Source of the DNA: Sycon ciliatum
Lineage: Eukaryota; Porifera; Calcarea; Leucosolenida; Sycettidae
Reading direction: 5' to 3'
Assembly (NCBI RefSeq): GCF_964019385.1
Contig: NC_088645.1
Location: 32,759,517 to 32,823,516, forward strand
Length of the DNA stretch: 64,000 nt
Shown: piece after piece, positions 1 to 48,411 of the stretch
Layout: the number at the start of each line of letters is the position of its first letter
Position numbering within the stretch: the stretch's first letter is position 1
The notes under the pieces: model-generated
Seen by the model: the letters and a program-made list of their open reading frames with translations, nothing else
Database searches by the model: none
Told to the model about the DNA's origin: nothing
Made by a program: the position numbers and the translations under genes

Positions 1-3000
1 CGCTAGTCACGGTGGTCTGTAGTACCAGGCTGGTCGCTAGTCACCGTGGTCCGTAGGACCAGGCTGGTCGCTAGTCACGGTGGTCTGTAGTACCAGGCTG
101 GTCGCTAGTCACGGTGGTCTGTAGTACCAGGCTGGTCGCTAGTCACGGTGGTCTGTAGTACCAGGCTGGTCGCTAGTCACGGTGGTCTGTAGGACCAGGC
201 TGGTCGCTAGTCACCGTGGTCTGTAGGACCAGGCTGGTCGCTAGTCACGGTGGTCTGTAGTACCAGGCTGGTCGCTAGTCACGGTGGTCTGTAGTACCAG
301 GCTGGTCGCTAGTCACGGTGGTCTGTAGTACCAGGCTGGTCGCTAGTCACGGTGGTCTGTAGGACCAGGCTGGTCGCTAGTCACCGTGGTCTGTAGGACC
401 AGGCTGGTCGCTAGTCACCGTGGTCTGTAGGACCAGGCTGGTCGCTAGTCACCGTGGTCTGTAGGACCAGGCTGGTCGCTAGTCACCGTGGTCTGTAGGA
501 CCAGGCTGGTCGCTAGTCACCGTGGTCTGTAGGACCAGGCTGGTCGCTAGTCACCGTGGTCTGTAGTACCAGGCTGGTGGCTAGTCACGGTGGTCTGTAG
601 TACCAGGCTGGTGGCTAGTCACGGCAAGAGTACATAACCCCCCAGAGTGTGCAACGCCTGATCCAGCTCTGCATAGGGTCTTGGTCGAGCGGAATCGGAT
701 CTTTGCGTCATAATACCGTACACATCTGAGGGGAACCCGGGGAGTCGCGGGTACTCTTGGATCAAAAACAATGGTGCCCTGCCTCGAGACCGGCCTTGCG
801 CTGGTGTGAAGTGTACGCATGACATCAGAAGATCCGATTCCGCTCGACCAAGACCCTACACAGAGCTGGATCGGCGTTGCACACTCTGGGGGGTTATGTA
901 CTCTTGGTCACGGTGGTCTGTAGTACCAGGCTGGTGGCTAGTCACGGTGGTCTGTAGTACCAGGCTGGTGGCTAGTCACGGTGGTCTGTAGTACCAGGCT
1001 GGTGGCTAGTCACGGTGGTCTGTAGTACCAGGCTGGTGGCTAGTCACGGTGGTCTGTAGTACCAGGCTGGTGGCTAGTCACGGTGGTCTGTAGTACCAGG
1101 CTGGTGGCTAGTCACGGTGGTCTGTAGTACCAGGCTGGTGGCTAGTCAAGGTGGTCTGTAGTACCAGGCTGGTGGCTAGTCACGGTGGTCTGTAGTACCA
1201 GGCTGGTCGCTAGTCACGGTGGTCTGTAGTACCAGGCTGGTCGCTAGTCACGGTGGTCTGTAGTACCAGGCTGGTCGCTAGTCACGGTGGTCTGTAGTAC
1301 CAGGCTGGTCGCTAGTCACGGTGGTCTGTAGTACCAGGCTGGTCGCTAGTCACGGTGGTCTGTAGTACCAGGCTGGTCGCTAGTCACGGTGGTCTGTAGT
1401 ACCAGGCTGGTCGCTAGTCACGGTGGTCTGTAGTACCAGGCTGGTCGCTAGTCACGGTGGTCTGTAGTACCAGGCTGGTCGCTAGTCACGGTGGTCTTTA
1501 GTACCAGGCTGGTGGCTAGTCACGGTGGTCTGTAGTACCAGGCTGGTCGCTAGTCACGGTGGTCTGTAGTACCAGGCTGGTGGCTAGTCACGGTGGTCTG
1601 TAGTACCAGGCTGGTCGCTAGTCACGGTGGTCTGTAGTACCAGGCTGGTCGCTAGTCACGGTGGTCTGTAGTACCAGGCTGGTGGCTAGTCACGGTGGTC
1701 TGTAGTACCAGGCTGGTCGCTAGTCACGGTGGTCTGTAGTACCAGGCTGGTCGCTAGTCACGGTGGTCTGTAGTACCAGGCTGGTCGCTAGTCACGGTGG
1801 TCTGTAGTACCAGGCTGGTCGCTAGTCACGGTGGTCTGTAGTACCAGGCTGGTCGCTAGTCACGGTGGTCTGTAGTACCAGGCTGGTCGCTAGTCACGGT
1901 GGTCTGTATTACCAGGCTGGTGGCTAGTCACGGTGGTCTGTAGTACCAGGCTGGTCGCTAGTCACGGTGGTCTGTAGTACCAGGCTGGTCGCTAGTCACG
2001 GTGGTCTGTAGTACCAGGCTGGTCGCTAGTCACGGTGGTCTGTAGTACCAGGCTGGTCGCTAGTCACGGTGGTCTGTAGTACCAGGCTGGTCGCTAGTCA
2101 CGGTGGTCTGTAGTACCAGGCTGGTCGCTAGTCACGGTGGTCTGTAGTACCAGGCTGGTCGCTAGTCACGGTGGTCTGTAGTACCAGGCTGGTCGCTAGT
2201 CACGGTGGTCTGTAGTACCAGGCTGGTCGCTAGTCACGGTGGTCTGTAGTACCAGGCTGGTGGCTAGTCACGGTGGTCTGTAGTACCAGGCTGGTCGCTA
2301 GTCACGGTGGTCTGTAGTACCAGGCTGGTCGCTAGTCACGGTGGTCTGTAGTACCAGGCTGGTCGCTAGTCACGGTGGTCTGTAGTACCAGGCTGGTCGC
2401 TAGTCACGGTGGTCTGTAGTACCAGGCTGGTCGCTAGTCACGGTGGTCTGTAGTACCAGGCTGGTCGCTAGTCACGGTGGTCTGTAGTACCAGGCTGGTC
2501 GCTAGTCACGGTGGTCTGTAGTACCAGGCTGGTCGCTAGTCACGGTGGTCTGTAGTACCAGGCTGGTCGCTAGTCACGGTGGTCTGTAGTACCAGGCTGG
2601 TCGCTAGTCACGGTGGTCTGTAGTACCAGGCTGGTCGCTAGTCACGGTGGTCTTTAGTACCAGGCTGGTGGCTAGTCACGGTGGTCTGTAGTACCAGGCT
2701 GGTCGCTAGTCACGGTGGTCTGTAGTACCAGGCTGGTGGCTAGTCACGGTGGTCTGTAGTACCAGGCTGGTCGCTAGTCACGGTGGTCTGTAGTACCAGG
2801 CTGGTCGCTAGTCACGGTGGTCTGTAGTACCAGGCTGGTGGCTAGTCACGGTGGTCTGTAGTACCAGGCTGGTCGCTAGTCACGGTGGTCTGTAGTACCA
2901 GGCTGGTGGCTAGTCACGGTGGTCTGTAGTACCAGGCTGGTCGCTAGTCACGGTGGTCTGTAGTACCAGGCTGGTCGCTAGTCACGGTGGTCTGTAGTAC

Positions 3001-4347
3001 CAGGCTGGTGGCTAGTCATGGTGGTCTGTAGTACCAGGCTGGTCGCTAGTCACGGTGGTCTGTAGTACCAGGCTGGTGGCTAGTCACGGTGGTCTGTAGT
3101 ACCAGGCTGGTCGCTAGTCACGGTGGTCTGTAGTACCAGGCTGGTCGCTAGTCACGGTGGTCTGTAGTACCAGGCTGGTGGCTAGTCACGGTGGTCTGTA
3201 GTACCAGGCTGGTCGCTAGTCACGGTGGTCTGTAGTACCAGGCTGGTCGCTAGTCACGGTGGTCTGTAGTACCAGGCTGGTGGCTAGTCACGGTGGTCTG
3301 TAGTACCAGGCTGGTCGCTAGTCACGGTGGTCTGTAGTACCAGGCTGGTGGCTAGTCACGGTGGTCTGTAGTACCAGGCTGGTGGCTAGTCACGGTGGTC
3401 TGTAGTACCAGGCTGGTCGCTAGTCACGGTGGTCTGTAGTACCAGGCTGGTGGCTAGTCACGGTGGTCTGTAGTGCCAGGCTGGTCGCTAGTCACGGTGG
3501 TCTGTAGTACCAGGCTGGTCGCTAGTCACGGTGGTCTGTAGTACCAGGCTGGTCGCTAGTCACCGTGGTCTGTAGGACCAGGCTGGTCGCTAGTCACGGT
3601 GGTCTGTAGTACCAGGCTGGTCGCTAGTCACGGTGGTCTGTAGTACCAGGCTGGTCGCTAGTCACGGTGGTCTGTAGTACCAGGCTGGTCGCTAGTCACG
3701 GTGGTCTTTAGGACCAGGCTGGTCGCTAGTCACCGTGGTCTGTAGGACCAGGCTGGTCGCTAGTCACGGTGGTCTGTAGTACCAGGCTGGTCGCTAGTCA
3801 CGGTGGTCTGTAGTACCAGGCTGGTCGCTAGTCACGGTGGTCTGTAGTACCAGGCTGGTCGCTAGTCACGGTGGTCTGTAGGACCAGGCTGGTCGCTAGT
3901 CACCGTGGTCTGTAGGACCAGGCTGGTCGCTAGTCACCGTGGTCTGTAGGACCAGGCTGGTCGCTAGTCACCGTGGTCTGTAGGACCAGGCTGGTCGCTA
4001 GTCACCGTGGTCTGTAGGACCAGGCTGGTCGCTAGTCACCGTGGTCTGTAGGACCAGGCTGGTCGCTAGTCACCGTGGTCTGTAGGACCAGGCTGGTCGC
4101 TAGTCACCGTGGTCTGTAGGACCAGGCTGGTCGCTAGTCACCGTGGTCTGTAGGACCAGGCTGGTCGTTAGTCACCGTGGTCTGTAGGACCAGGCTGGTC
4201 GCTAGTCACCGTGGTCTGTAGGACCAGGCTGGTCGCTAGTCACCGTGGTCTGTAGGACCAGGCTGGTCGCTAGTCACCGTGGTCTGTAGGACCAGGCTGG
4301 TCGTTAGTCACCGTGGTCTGTAGGACCAGGCTGGTCGCTAGTCACCG
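1..4347. repeat. 34-bp minisatellite array (about 120 copies)
   Basis: A 34-bp unit beginning GGTGGTCTGTAGTACCAGG is repeated head to tail from the left edge, so the array is cut by the window. Two main unit types alternate in blocks: one reads GTAGTACC with TCACGG, the other GTAGGACC with TCACCG. A further GGTGGCTAG variant clusters near the insertion at 625-906. There are no spacers between units. The array stops at a sequence matching a pogo-like transposon end (4348-4372), and the same unit recurs at 25735-27885 inside a complete pair of such ends. Confidence 0.97.
625..906. mobile_element. CAAGAG-family inverted-repeat element in the minisatellite
   Basis: A 282-bp element starts CAAGAGTACATAACC and ends with the reverse complement, with terminal inverted repeats of about 45 bp. 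It lies inside the 34-bp array. The array sequence GTCACGG occurs on both sides (618-624 and 907-913), giving a 7-bp target duplication. The surrounding repeat unit shows the uninterrupted site. No coding capacity is credible. Confidence 0.88.
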
Positions 4348-4372
4348 TGGTCTTTAGTTACAGGTTTTACTG
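4348..4372. mobile_element. Right terminus of a pogo-like element bounding the array
   Basis: The array ends in GTCTTTAGTTACAGGTTTTACTG, the same terminus that closes the array at 27903. There it is the right inverted repeat of a complete element. The expected TA after it reads CA here. The left end must lie outside the window. Confidence 0.7.
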
Positions 4373-4619
4373 CATGTCCCACCAGACCTCACTGGGCAAC
4401 TAACTTGCGTTGACACTCTGCGCATGCCAGTGACGGTCGCTTACGTACGAGTTTCGCATCCCGACACCGGACCTGCAGGCACTGCCGTTCGCTCACTGCT
4501 ATCCCGGCACAACGAGCCACTCGGCAAAGCAGGAGAATGAATGATCATGCCGGTGGTTTGGGCCCACTGTATATCATCAAACTGCACACACGGGGCACAT
4601 GGCAGGCCAGTACAATTAT

Positions 4620-5178
4620 GAAAAGAATTCGGGTGGACACACCCATTCCCATAGCGCTGCAAATCACATCCGAACCAGTTCCGTTATTTTTACAACGTTT
4701 CGGCACTTGGCCATCGTCAGGTAATAACAATGAATACCGTGGAAGCCACACAAGAGCAGTATATACGCAGAGTGTAGCGCCAAAAAAGATGCGAATGATG
4801 TCACCTAGTATGCAGAAGGGGGGGGGGGGGGGGGGGACAGAGAGAGAGAAAAGGCGCAACTAGCACATCACGGAGGAGAAGCAGCAGAAGGTAGCGCGCA
4901 TTGTGCTCTGTGAATGGCGTTACGCAGAGTGTAGCGCCAAAAAATAAAATGATGCGAGTTACGTCAGAGCGCGCCGTTGTGCTCTACGAAGTGAGGGTAC
5001 ATGCCATCTTTTTTGGCGCTACACTCTGCGTATATACTGCTCTTGTGTGGCTTCCACGGTATTCATTGTTATTACCTGACGATGGCCAAGTGCCGAAACG
5101 TTGTAAAAATAACGGAACTGGTTCGGATGTGATGTGCAGCGCTATGGGAATGGGTGTGTCCACCCGAATTCTTTTCAC
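4620..5178. repeat. Fold-back repeat with ~170-bp arms
   Basis: About 170 bp at 4620-4788 recur in reverse complement at 5010-5178, including AGAATTCGGGTGGACACACC and CGCAGAGTGTAGCGCC. Between the arms are a run of 18 G and a further short copy of CGCAGAGTGTAGCGCC. The open frames in both arms are mirror images of each other and are not taken as genes. Confidence 0.85.
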
Positions 5179-5765
5179 AGATGAAGCTGCAGGAAGCCTC
5201 AGCCCTTCTTCAGTACAATTATGTTGGCTATATTTTGTCATCAACCACCACACCATAAATGCGCAGTTTTGGTGTAGTGTTGATCACAAATTTGTACAAG
5301 GCCGAATGTTGCTGCTCACCCCTTTATCTAGGCGATATTTCGCCTTGAAATAGAATTGCATGCCGGTTTGAGGTACAATGTACTGTAAACTGTCCCTCCA
5401 GGAAATCGCGATTCCACGGATGCAACAAATTTCGCGATTTTGGCCCAAACCCGCGATTTTCAGCAAAATCCGCGATTTCCCGCGTTTTCTTGTTGTTTTC
5501 TGCACTATATCTCACATTTTTATGCACTTTTCACGCAGTTCTTTCCATGATCCTGTAGCTTATTTGCACAGTACGACTCCCGAGTAGATATACGATGCAA
5601 CAAATTTCGTGATTTGGCCCAAATCCGCAATATTCTGCAAATAATTCCGCGAATTCCTGGCAAGTTCTGCATCATTCCGCACTTTTCGTCGCATTTTTTG
5701 TTACTTTCTGCCGCAATTTCTTGCGCAAGTTTTCGAGAGTTTTTTCCGCAAATTCCCGCAGGGAC

Positions 5766-5994
5766 AGTGTAAAAGCAGAAATTTACGGTGGTGTAATATT
5801 TTCGGTATTCTCCAAAATCGGCGGTTCGGTAGAGGGAATTTTTTGGTAAAACCCATTTTCGAGGTAAGTGTTCTTGTACTACATGTATACAGCACCGGTA
5901 GTACCGAAATTTTCGGTGCGTTTTATTTTCGGTAAGATTGTCGGCACCGAAGTTACCGAAAATAAAACACCACCGAAAAGTTCTGCTTTTACAG
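5766..5994. mobile_element. Small inverted-repeat element (MITE-like)
   Basis: CAGTGTAAAAGCAGAA at the left is mirrored by TTCTGCTTTTACAGTA at the right. Inside, GGTGGTGTAATATTTTCGGT is mirrored imperfectly. A clean target duplication is not visible. The AT-rich stretch just left of it (5400-5760) repeats the word TTCGCGATTT / CCGCGATTT several times. Confidence 0.55.
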
Positions 5995-6205
5995 TACAGT
6001 AACTCGCAGATGTGTAGCAACACAACTATTACCCCTTTTTCAGATTGATAAATTTTAACGGTCAGGAACCTTCTTGACCCCCAAGTTAGTTGTTCGGGTC
6101 GATGTCGATGGCGCACTGAAGCTTCTTCGATATGTTTTTTTATATAATTATTGCGAGCAAATAGGAGGAAAGAGGTGGGGTCAAGAAGTACATAGTGCCT
6201 ACCTG

Positions 6206-6339
6206 TTTTTCGATTTTGACAGCATGTTACAAGGCGAGGGCGCGTAGTGCTCCTGACTACAACCATAACCCGGTTGGCAGAGTCCCGGTCTTGCGACCCA
6301 CTCGCCTTGTACATGTAGCATGCTGTCAAAATCGAAAAA
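6206..6339. mobile_element. Short inverted-repeat element
   Basis: TTTTTCGATTTTGACAGCAT near 6206 is mirrored by ATGCTGTCAAAATCGAAAAA ending near 6339, with AAGGCGAG / CTCGCCTT also paired. It is about 134 bp with no coding potential and directly abuts the TTAA element to its right. Confidence 0.7.
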
Positions 6340-6347
6340 CATGTTAA

Positions 6348-7208
6348 AGGGGAAGTTACGGCAAAAATTAAAATTTCACCAGTTGTAGTCTTCGGGGTGC
6401 TGAGTCGAATGGCCTTGGTCCGAGAAAGCTGAGACGCTCCCTTCCTACTTGAATCCCAATCGAACTCGCGCACTTCCACCGAAACTGGGTGACTGCGCCC
6501 TACTAGATGGGGATTTGTATGCAAAATGTCACTAAAAGCGCCATTTCGTTCTTATAAAAGCACGGATGACCGCGATTGGCCCATATGTTGTAGTCTTTTG
6601 GACGCTGAGTCGATTGGTTTTGGTCCGAAAAGGCTGCGATGCAGCGTTCCTCCTTTATTCCCAATCGAACATGGTTGAACAAGTGGTCACGTGCTCCTGC
6701 GTACACCAGTCACCTGGTCACCGTGCCTGCAGGGTACAACTTACTAGCCTGTTTGACCTTTTTTGGGTGCAGTCCTGTCACTCGAGTTGAACCCGAGTTG
6801 AACCTTGGTGTGAAAGTTGTCACCTGCTGGCGTGGTGACCAGGTGATTTGGGCACCCAGGACCACGTGACCGCTTCTTCAACCATGTTCGATTGGGAATA
6901 AAGGAGGAACGCTGCATCGCAGCCTTTTCGGACCAAAACCAGCCGACTCAGCGTCCCAAAGACTACAACATATGGGCCAATCGCGGTCATCCGTGCTTTT
7001 ATAAGAACGAAATGGCGCTTTTAGTGACATTTTGCATACAAATCCCCATCTCGTAGGGCGCAGTCACCCAGTTTCGGTGGAAGTGCGCGAGTTCGATTGG
7101 GATTCAAGTAGGAAGGGAGCGTCTCAGCTTTCTCGGACCAAGACCATTCGACTCAGCACCCCGAAGACTACAACTGGTGAAATTTTAATTTTTGCCTTAA
7201 CTTCCCCT
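6348..7208. mobile_element. TTAA-flanked fold-back transposon with very long TIRs
   Basis: An 861-bp element starts AGGGGAAGTTA and ends TAACTTCCCCT, with TTAA on each side (6344-6347 and 7209-7212). The arms are about 370 bp each and about 95% identical by eye, separated by roughly 110 bp. TTAA target choice is typical of the piggyBac and Kolobok superfamilies, but no transposase is present, so the superfamily is not assigned. Both arms carry mirrored open frames, which I do not take as genes. Confidence 0.85.
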
Positions 7209-7212
7209 TTAA

Positions 7213-8075
7213 ACTCAGTACCAAGCAAGGCTTCTGTATATACCATAATGCCTACCTGTACTCAATTTTCATCCGATCCTCCGCCTCCCTGTCGCCTCGT
7301 TTCAAGGGCAGGCGTCTATAAGGGCTCTTTTCAGCGCTAGTCTCGAAAAAGCCAAGATCGATCGACATCTCGCTGTCTTGCAGCTCTTCACAGATTTCAT
7401 GAAATCAGGCTCTTGCAAGTGTACTTCAAAGTAACAGTTTAATGCAGCAAGCCCTAGAGGGAGAAACCTTCACTTGCCCACTTCAGTTCAGTCCAGCACC
7501 ACGGGATGGGAGAAGCATCAGCGAGCGAAGAGAATAAAACTACAAAACTACAATCATTGTAAAGACGAAGTAGTAAAGAATGTAAAGCATCAGCGAGCGA
7601 AGAGATTGATGCCCGGTTTTGCATGACGCAGTTCGCAGTTCTGCTGTAATTTCGCCGGGGCAGAGCAATGAGTTTCGGGCAACTACAAGGGAATTTTCAG
7701 AAACACCTGGTGTTTTCAAAACTCGACTCCAATTTCCATGGGAATCCCGGTTCCCGAATCTGGATTCAAGGCCGAGGCTCAGCCTCCAAGCTTGCAAGCC
7801 ACAGAATGGAACAGAAATGAAACGCAAAAAAGTGGCAGCAGAAATCGAGAAATCAAACTGTTTGTGTTTCTTGTCGTTTGCTTGAGTTGTGGCTGCATTT
7901 CATATTCGTTAGAAGAAAGAGTAGCTGCTTCCATACTGTTTCTTTGTTCATCCGCCCAGGATGGCTGCTTAGTGTGAGTGCCGTGCCTCTACGCGCGACG
8001 AGAAGGGTCAGCATGCCTAGTTTCGTTTCCTAGCAGGAGCTGAATTACACGTCAGCAGCCAACGATCGCAGAACA
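7213..8075. other. Region upstream of TSC2, no gene recognised
   Basis: I see no coding exon here. GCATCAGCGAGCGAAGAGA occurs twice (about 7515 and 7590). The TSC2 promoter and 5' untranslated exon(s) would be expected in this stretch or further left, but I cannot point to a TATA box or defined start site. Confidence 0.4.
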
Positions 8076-45156
<37,081 letters not shown>

Positions 45157-47252
45157 AGCAGGAGACAACGGAAGAGACCATGTAGAATGTGCATGCAGGT
45201 ATAGATACTGGACCGCACTCTTATCCCACTCCTTCTAACTGTTGTGTCATACAGGCACTATAGCCCAGCAAGCGGCATGAGCCCTATTGGCAAAGAATGC
45301 TGGCTAACTCTTCGGCGCTGAAAACCGGCCTGTCGCTCCTTTGCGACGCCATGCGGTCGTGCGCCGTGAGTGATTGCATCGTGCTGCGTAGGTCACATCA
45401 CGATGCAGCCTGCAAGCTGAGTGATTGCATCGTGCTGCGTTGGTCACATCGTTATGGTCTTACAAGCCGATAGCAGTACCTCCACCGTGCCTTAGCTCCA
45501 GCTCATCACGGAAGCATCGTCGTATCTGCTATCGTCAGCTAACGAAAGAAAGATGACATGTGCATTTGATGTCTCCTGTAGTGTGCTCGATGGGCACTAG
45601 CACGGCTTCATCTGACCGTACCGTAGATCCCGCTTAAGACTGAATGCTGAAGAAGTTGCTAGCTATACCCCTACTGCTGCAGCGGAATGTATCTGTAAGC
45701 AGGTCGGCTCCATGCTATCACCCCACAGTGATCCTTTCTGACGTTACGTGCAGTGTTTTCACAGACTGATGTTCATCAACTGCAGTCACCGCGGTATTGT
45801 CCTGCTGACGTAGCTCTTGCGGACGCCGTGATGCCACGCTGGTGTTGGCTCTTGCGCACGGGAATCCTTGATTGTGCTCCCACTGCTCGCGTGGGCTCAC
45901 CCATCAGCAGACAGCGTGAGTGGGCTCACCCATCGGCAGACAACGTGACACAACGGCCCACTAGCCGTATCCCAACGGCTATCAACGTATCATCGACTGG
46001 CTCGGTGCGCTGATTTCGACAATTGATTTGATTTGCTTGCTTCTCTCATTTTCGTCCATCCGCTACAAAACTTTCCCATTTTCAAAAGACACCCATGCTT
46101 CATCAAAAAAATCATGACAAACAAATAACTCAATCACCAACCAATAGTAGGCACTTGAAAAATTGCTGGAATTTCCATACCTATCTTTTCCTTCATCTTT
46201 TTTGGTTATTTTTTATAGTACGCCGTATACACGTACAACTGACAGATTGGATTAACTTATGCAGCTGGGACTGTGATTTGCGATCGATCATTTCCGTTTC
46301 CGTCCACATCCGTGTCTAGGCTGGCCCCCACACAACCCGTCGTACTCCCGCTGCACCCCTGCTCTCGCCCTCCACCTTCCGCTGTGAGCTTGGACCTTCT
46401 TTTTTTTTAAATATCGAAACTTGTTTTGTTTCACTCGTCACCAAGCCAGCTGGCTCACCAATATCCAAACCCACTTCACTGGCCGTTGTAGATCTGCACA
46501 TTAGCCCACCCCCGACCAAGGCTGCAAATTTACTCAGGGTCTGTGTTTTATATTCATTTTTAGTGACACGGTGAGGAGACGTAAATGGCACGCCGTATGC
46601 TCGCACGCATCCTGTTCCCAACTGATCCCGCCTGCCAACGTTGTCTGCCTTGATTGTCGAGCCGCGTTTGTTTGTGCTTGGCGCAGGCAGTTGTTGAACT
46701 AGCCGTAGTGCGGTAGCCTACCGTCACCGGGCTTGCCTTCTGCCTCTTTTTCTCCAGCTACAAGAGAGCATCCCTCCCCCCTCTCCAACAACTGATGGTG
46801 GTGCCTTCGGTGGGTTTTCAAGGCCGTATTTTGTTGATGTTCACTGCGTTGTGTGCAGTGCATGTTGGCTGGCTGATCTGCCTTTTGTTATCTGCCTTTA
46901 GGTTAGTTTTCACTTGTGACATTGTCGAGTTGTCTGCCTGATCGTACAGTACAGGGAACAGGTGCGTGTAGTCTGACACGTATTTGTATTTGCAAGATGT
47001 TTGGTTCTCCGAGGCTTGGCGTGGTGGTGTGATTACCTGCAGGTGTGTGCATGTGTGTGTGTGGGGGGGGGGGGGGGGGGAGAGACGTGGATGCATGTGA
47101 TGTGGGAATGAGTCTGTGTGATGTACCGTCTCGTCCCGACTGTGTGGCTCCCCGAGTTTGTCTCGGGGTCGGGCCCAGATGTCCCGAAAAAGGAGAAATT
47201 ACAAATAGGGACAAGACTCAACATGTCAACAGCCCTGCTTTATGACTTGCGC

Positions 47253-47290
47253 CAGGGAGTCGTAAAATACCGGTATTTTACGACTCCCTG
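47253..47290. mobile_element. 38-bp palindromic hAT-like element
   Basis: CAGGGAGTCGTAAAATACC is followed directly by its exact reverse complement, with no interior. ACTTGCGC lies on both sides (47245-47252 and 47291-47298), an exact 8-bp duplication. CAGGG ends plus 8-bp duplications are the hAT signature. Confidence 0.85.
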
Positions 47291-47641
47291 ACTTGCGCCA
47301 ACAGTACATACATGTAAAGTTGTAAGGCCATCATTTTTTATATCTATGTTTCGCGTCAGGTCAACTTCCAGAATCATATGCGAGAGGTGGAAAAAAATAA
47401 AAAATTGCAAAATAATAAAAAAGGCTCATCAGAGGTGTATGCACTGTACATAGCAGATATGGCATGTTCTCTATTTCTTTCCTTGGCGCTGATAGGTGGA
47501 ATTCTCTGCCTGCCTCGTGTCGTCAGGTTGAGCATCTATCCGTTTTTGTTTCGCTCTGTAAAGAGCACTTAGGGTTCCCTGTAACAAGACGGCAACGTCT
47601 GTAGGGCCTTCCCTATCAAAATAATAAATTCTGCTACTACC

Positions 47642-48274
47642 GTACGAGGTGAATTGCTAATTCTGGACATTGTACATTTCTGGACATTTCGAGTAAAATA
47701 ATTTTTCGTCGCGTGCAGAGTCAAGTCAGTCAGGTTGATGAAGTTTTTTCTTGTTGTAGTTGGCAGCTGAGCTGTTGTAGTTTCTCCTTGTGTCGGTGCC
47801 TTGTTGATAGCCTTTTCTTGGGAGGCATTTCAACGAGTTTTGTGAGACTATGTCGCATGAGAATTTTGAATTTTGAGTAAAATAAGAAGTAATGGACGAA
47901 TCGTTGGCTTCCCCATGTGCACTCCACTTCAGCCGCTGTACAGTCTTGGACCTGTTGGCTGGAAGTGTAAAGAGGCCAACTGCAGTCCACCAATAGAAAA
48001 AATAACAAAAATGGTGCAGTATAGGATGCCTATTGACGCTATTTTACTTTCATGTCCAGAATTCCATACAGTGAAATTTAGGCCAAAAAATTGGCCTGTC
48101 GAAAACAACCTGCTATAAAGTCTCTGGGTTCACAGCATGAGCAATTGTCACATATTTGGAAAGATGAAGGATTAGGCCATACAATAGATACAAAAGGATA
48201 TGAAAAATGTAAAACACATAGCCAGTGGGCCTCTATTTTATTTTCATGTCCAGAAATTGCTATTCACCTCGTAC
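47642..48274. mobile_element. 633-bp inverted-repeat transposon-like element
   Basis: GTACGAGGTGAATTGCTAAT at the left is mirrored imperfectly by CAGAAATTGCTATTCACCTC..GTAC at the right, with TCTGGACAT / ATGTCCAGA also paired. A minus-strand frame (47730-48008) contains MPPKKRLSTRHRHKEKLQQL, a short basic stretch. No recognisable transposase. The target duplication is uncertain because the ends are palindromic. Confidence 0.65.
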
Positions 48275-48310
48275 TACTCTTGCTACCACTGCGCTGCATG
48301 CACTGAACAT

Positions 48311-48411
48311 CTTGGAGTTGTAAAGATACGACTCGTTGCACCGGACATGACAAGTCAAGACTCTTGACTTGTCATGTCCGGTACACCGAGTCGTATCTTT
48401 ACAACTCCAAG
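48311..48411. repeat. 101-bp near-perfect palindrome
   Basis: Arms of about 50 bp (CTTGGAGTTGTAAAGATACG.. and ..CGTATCTTTACAACTCCAAG) meet at AAGACTCTTG with almost no loop. One short mismatch (CGTTGCACC against GGTACACCG). No target duplication found. Confidence 0.92.

Noticed and set aside
1..4347. CRISPR-like direct repeats
   Set aside because: The 34-bp units are directly joined without unique spacers, and the genome is eukaryotic. It is a minisatellite.
5520..6524. 334-codon minus-strand frame
   Set aside because: It runs across three separate inverted-repeat elements, its right part mirrors a plus-strand frame at 7032-7340 in the other arm of the TTAA element, and it resembles no protein I know.
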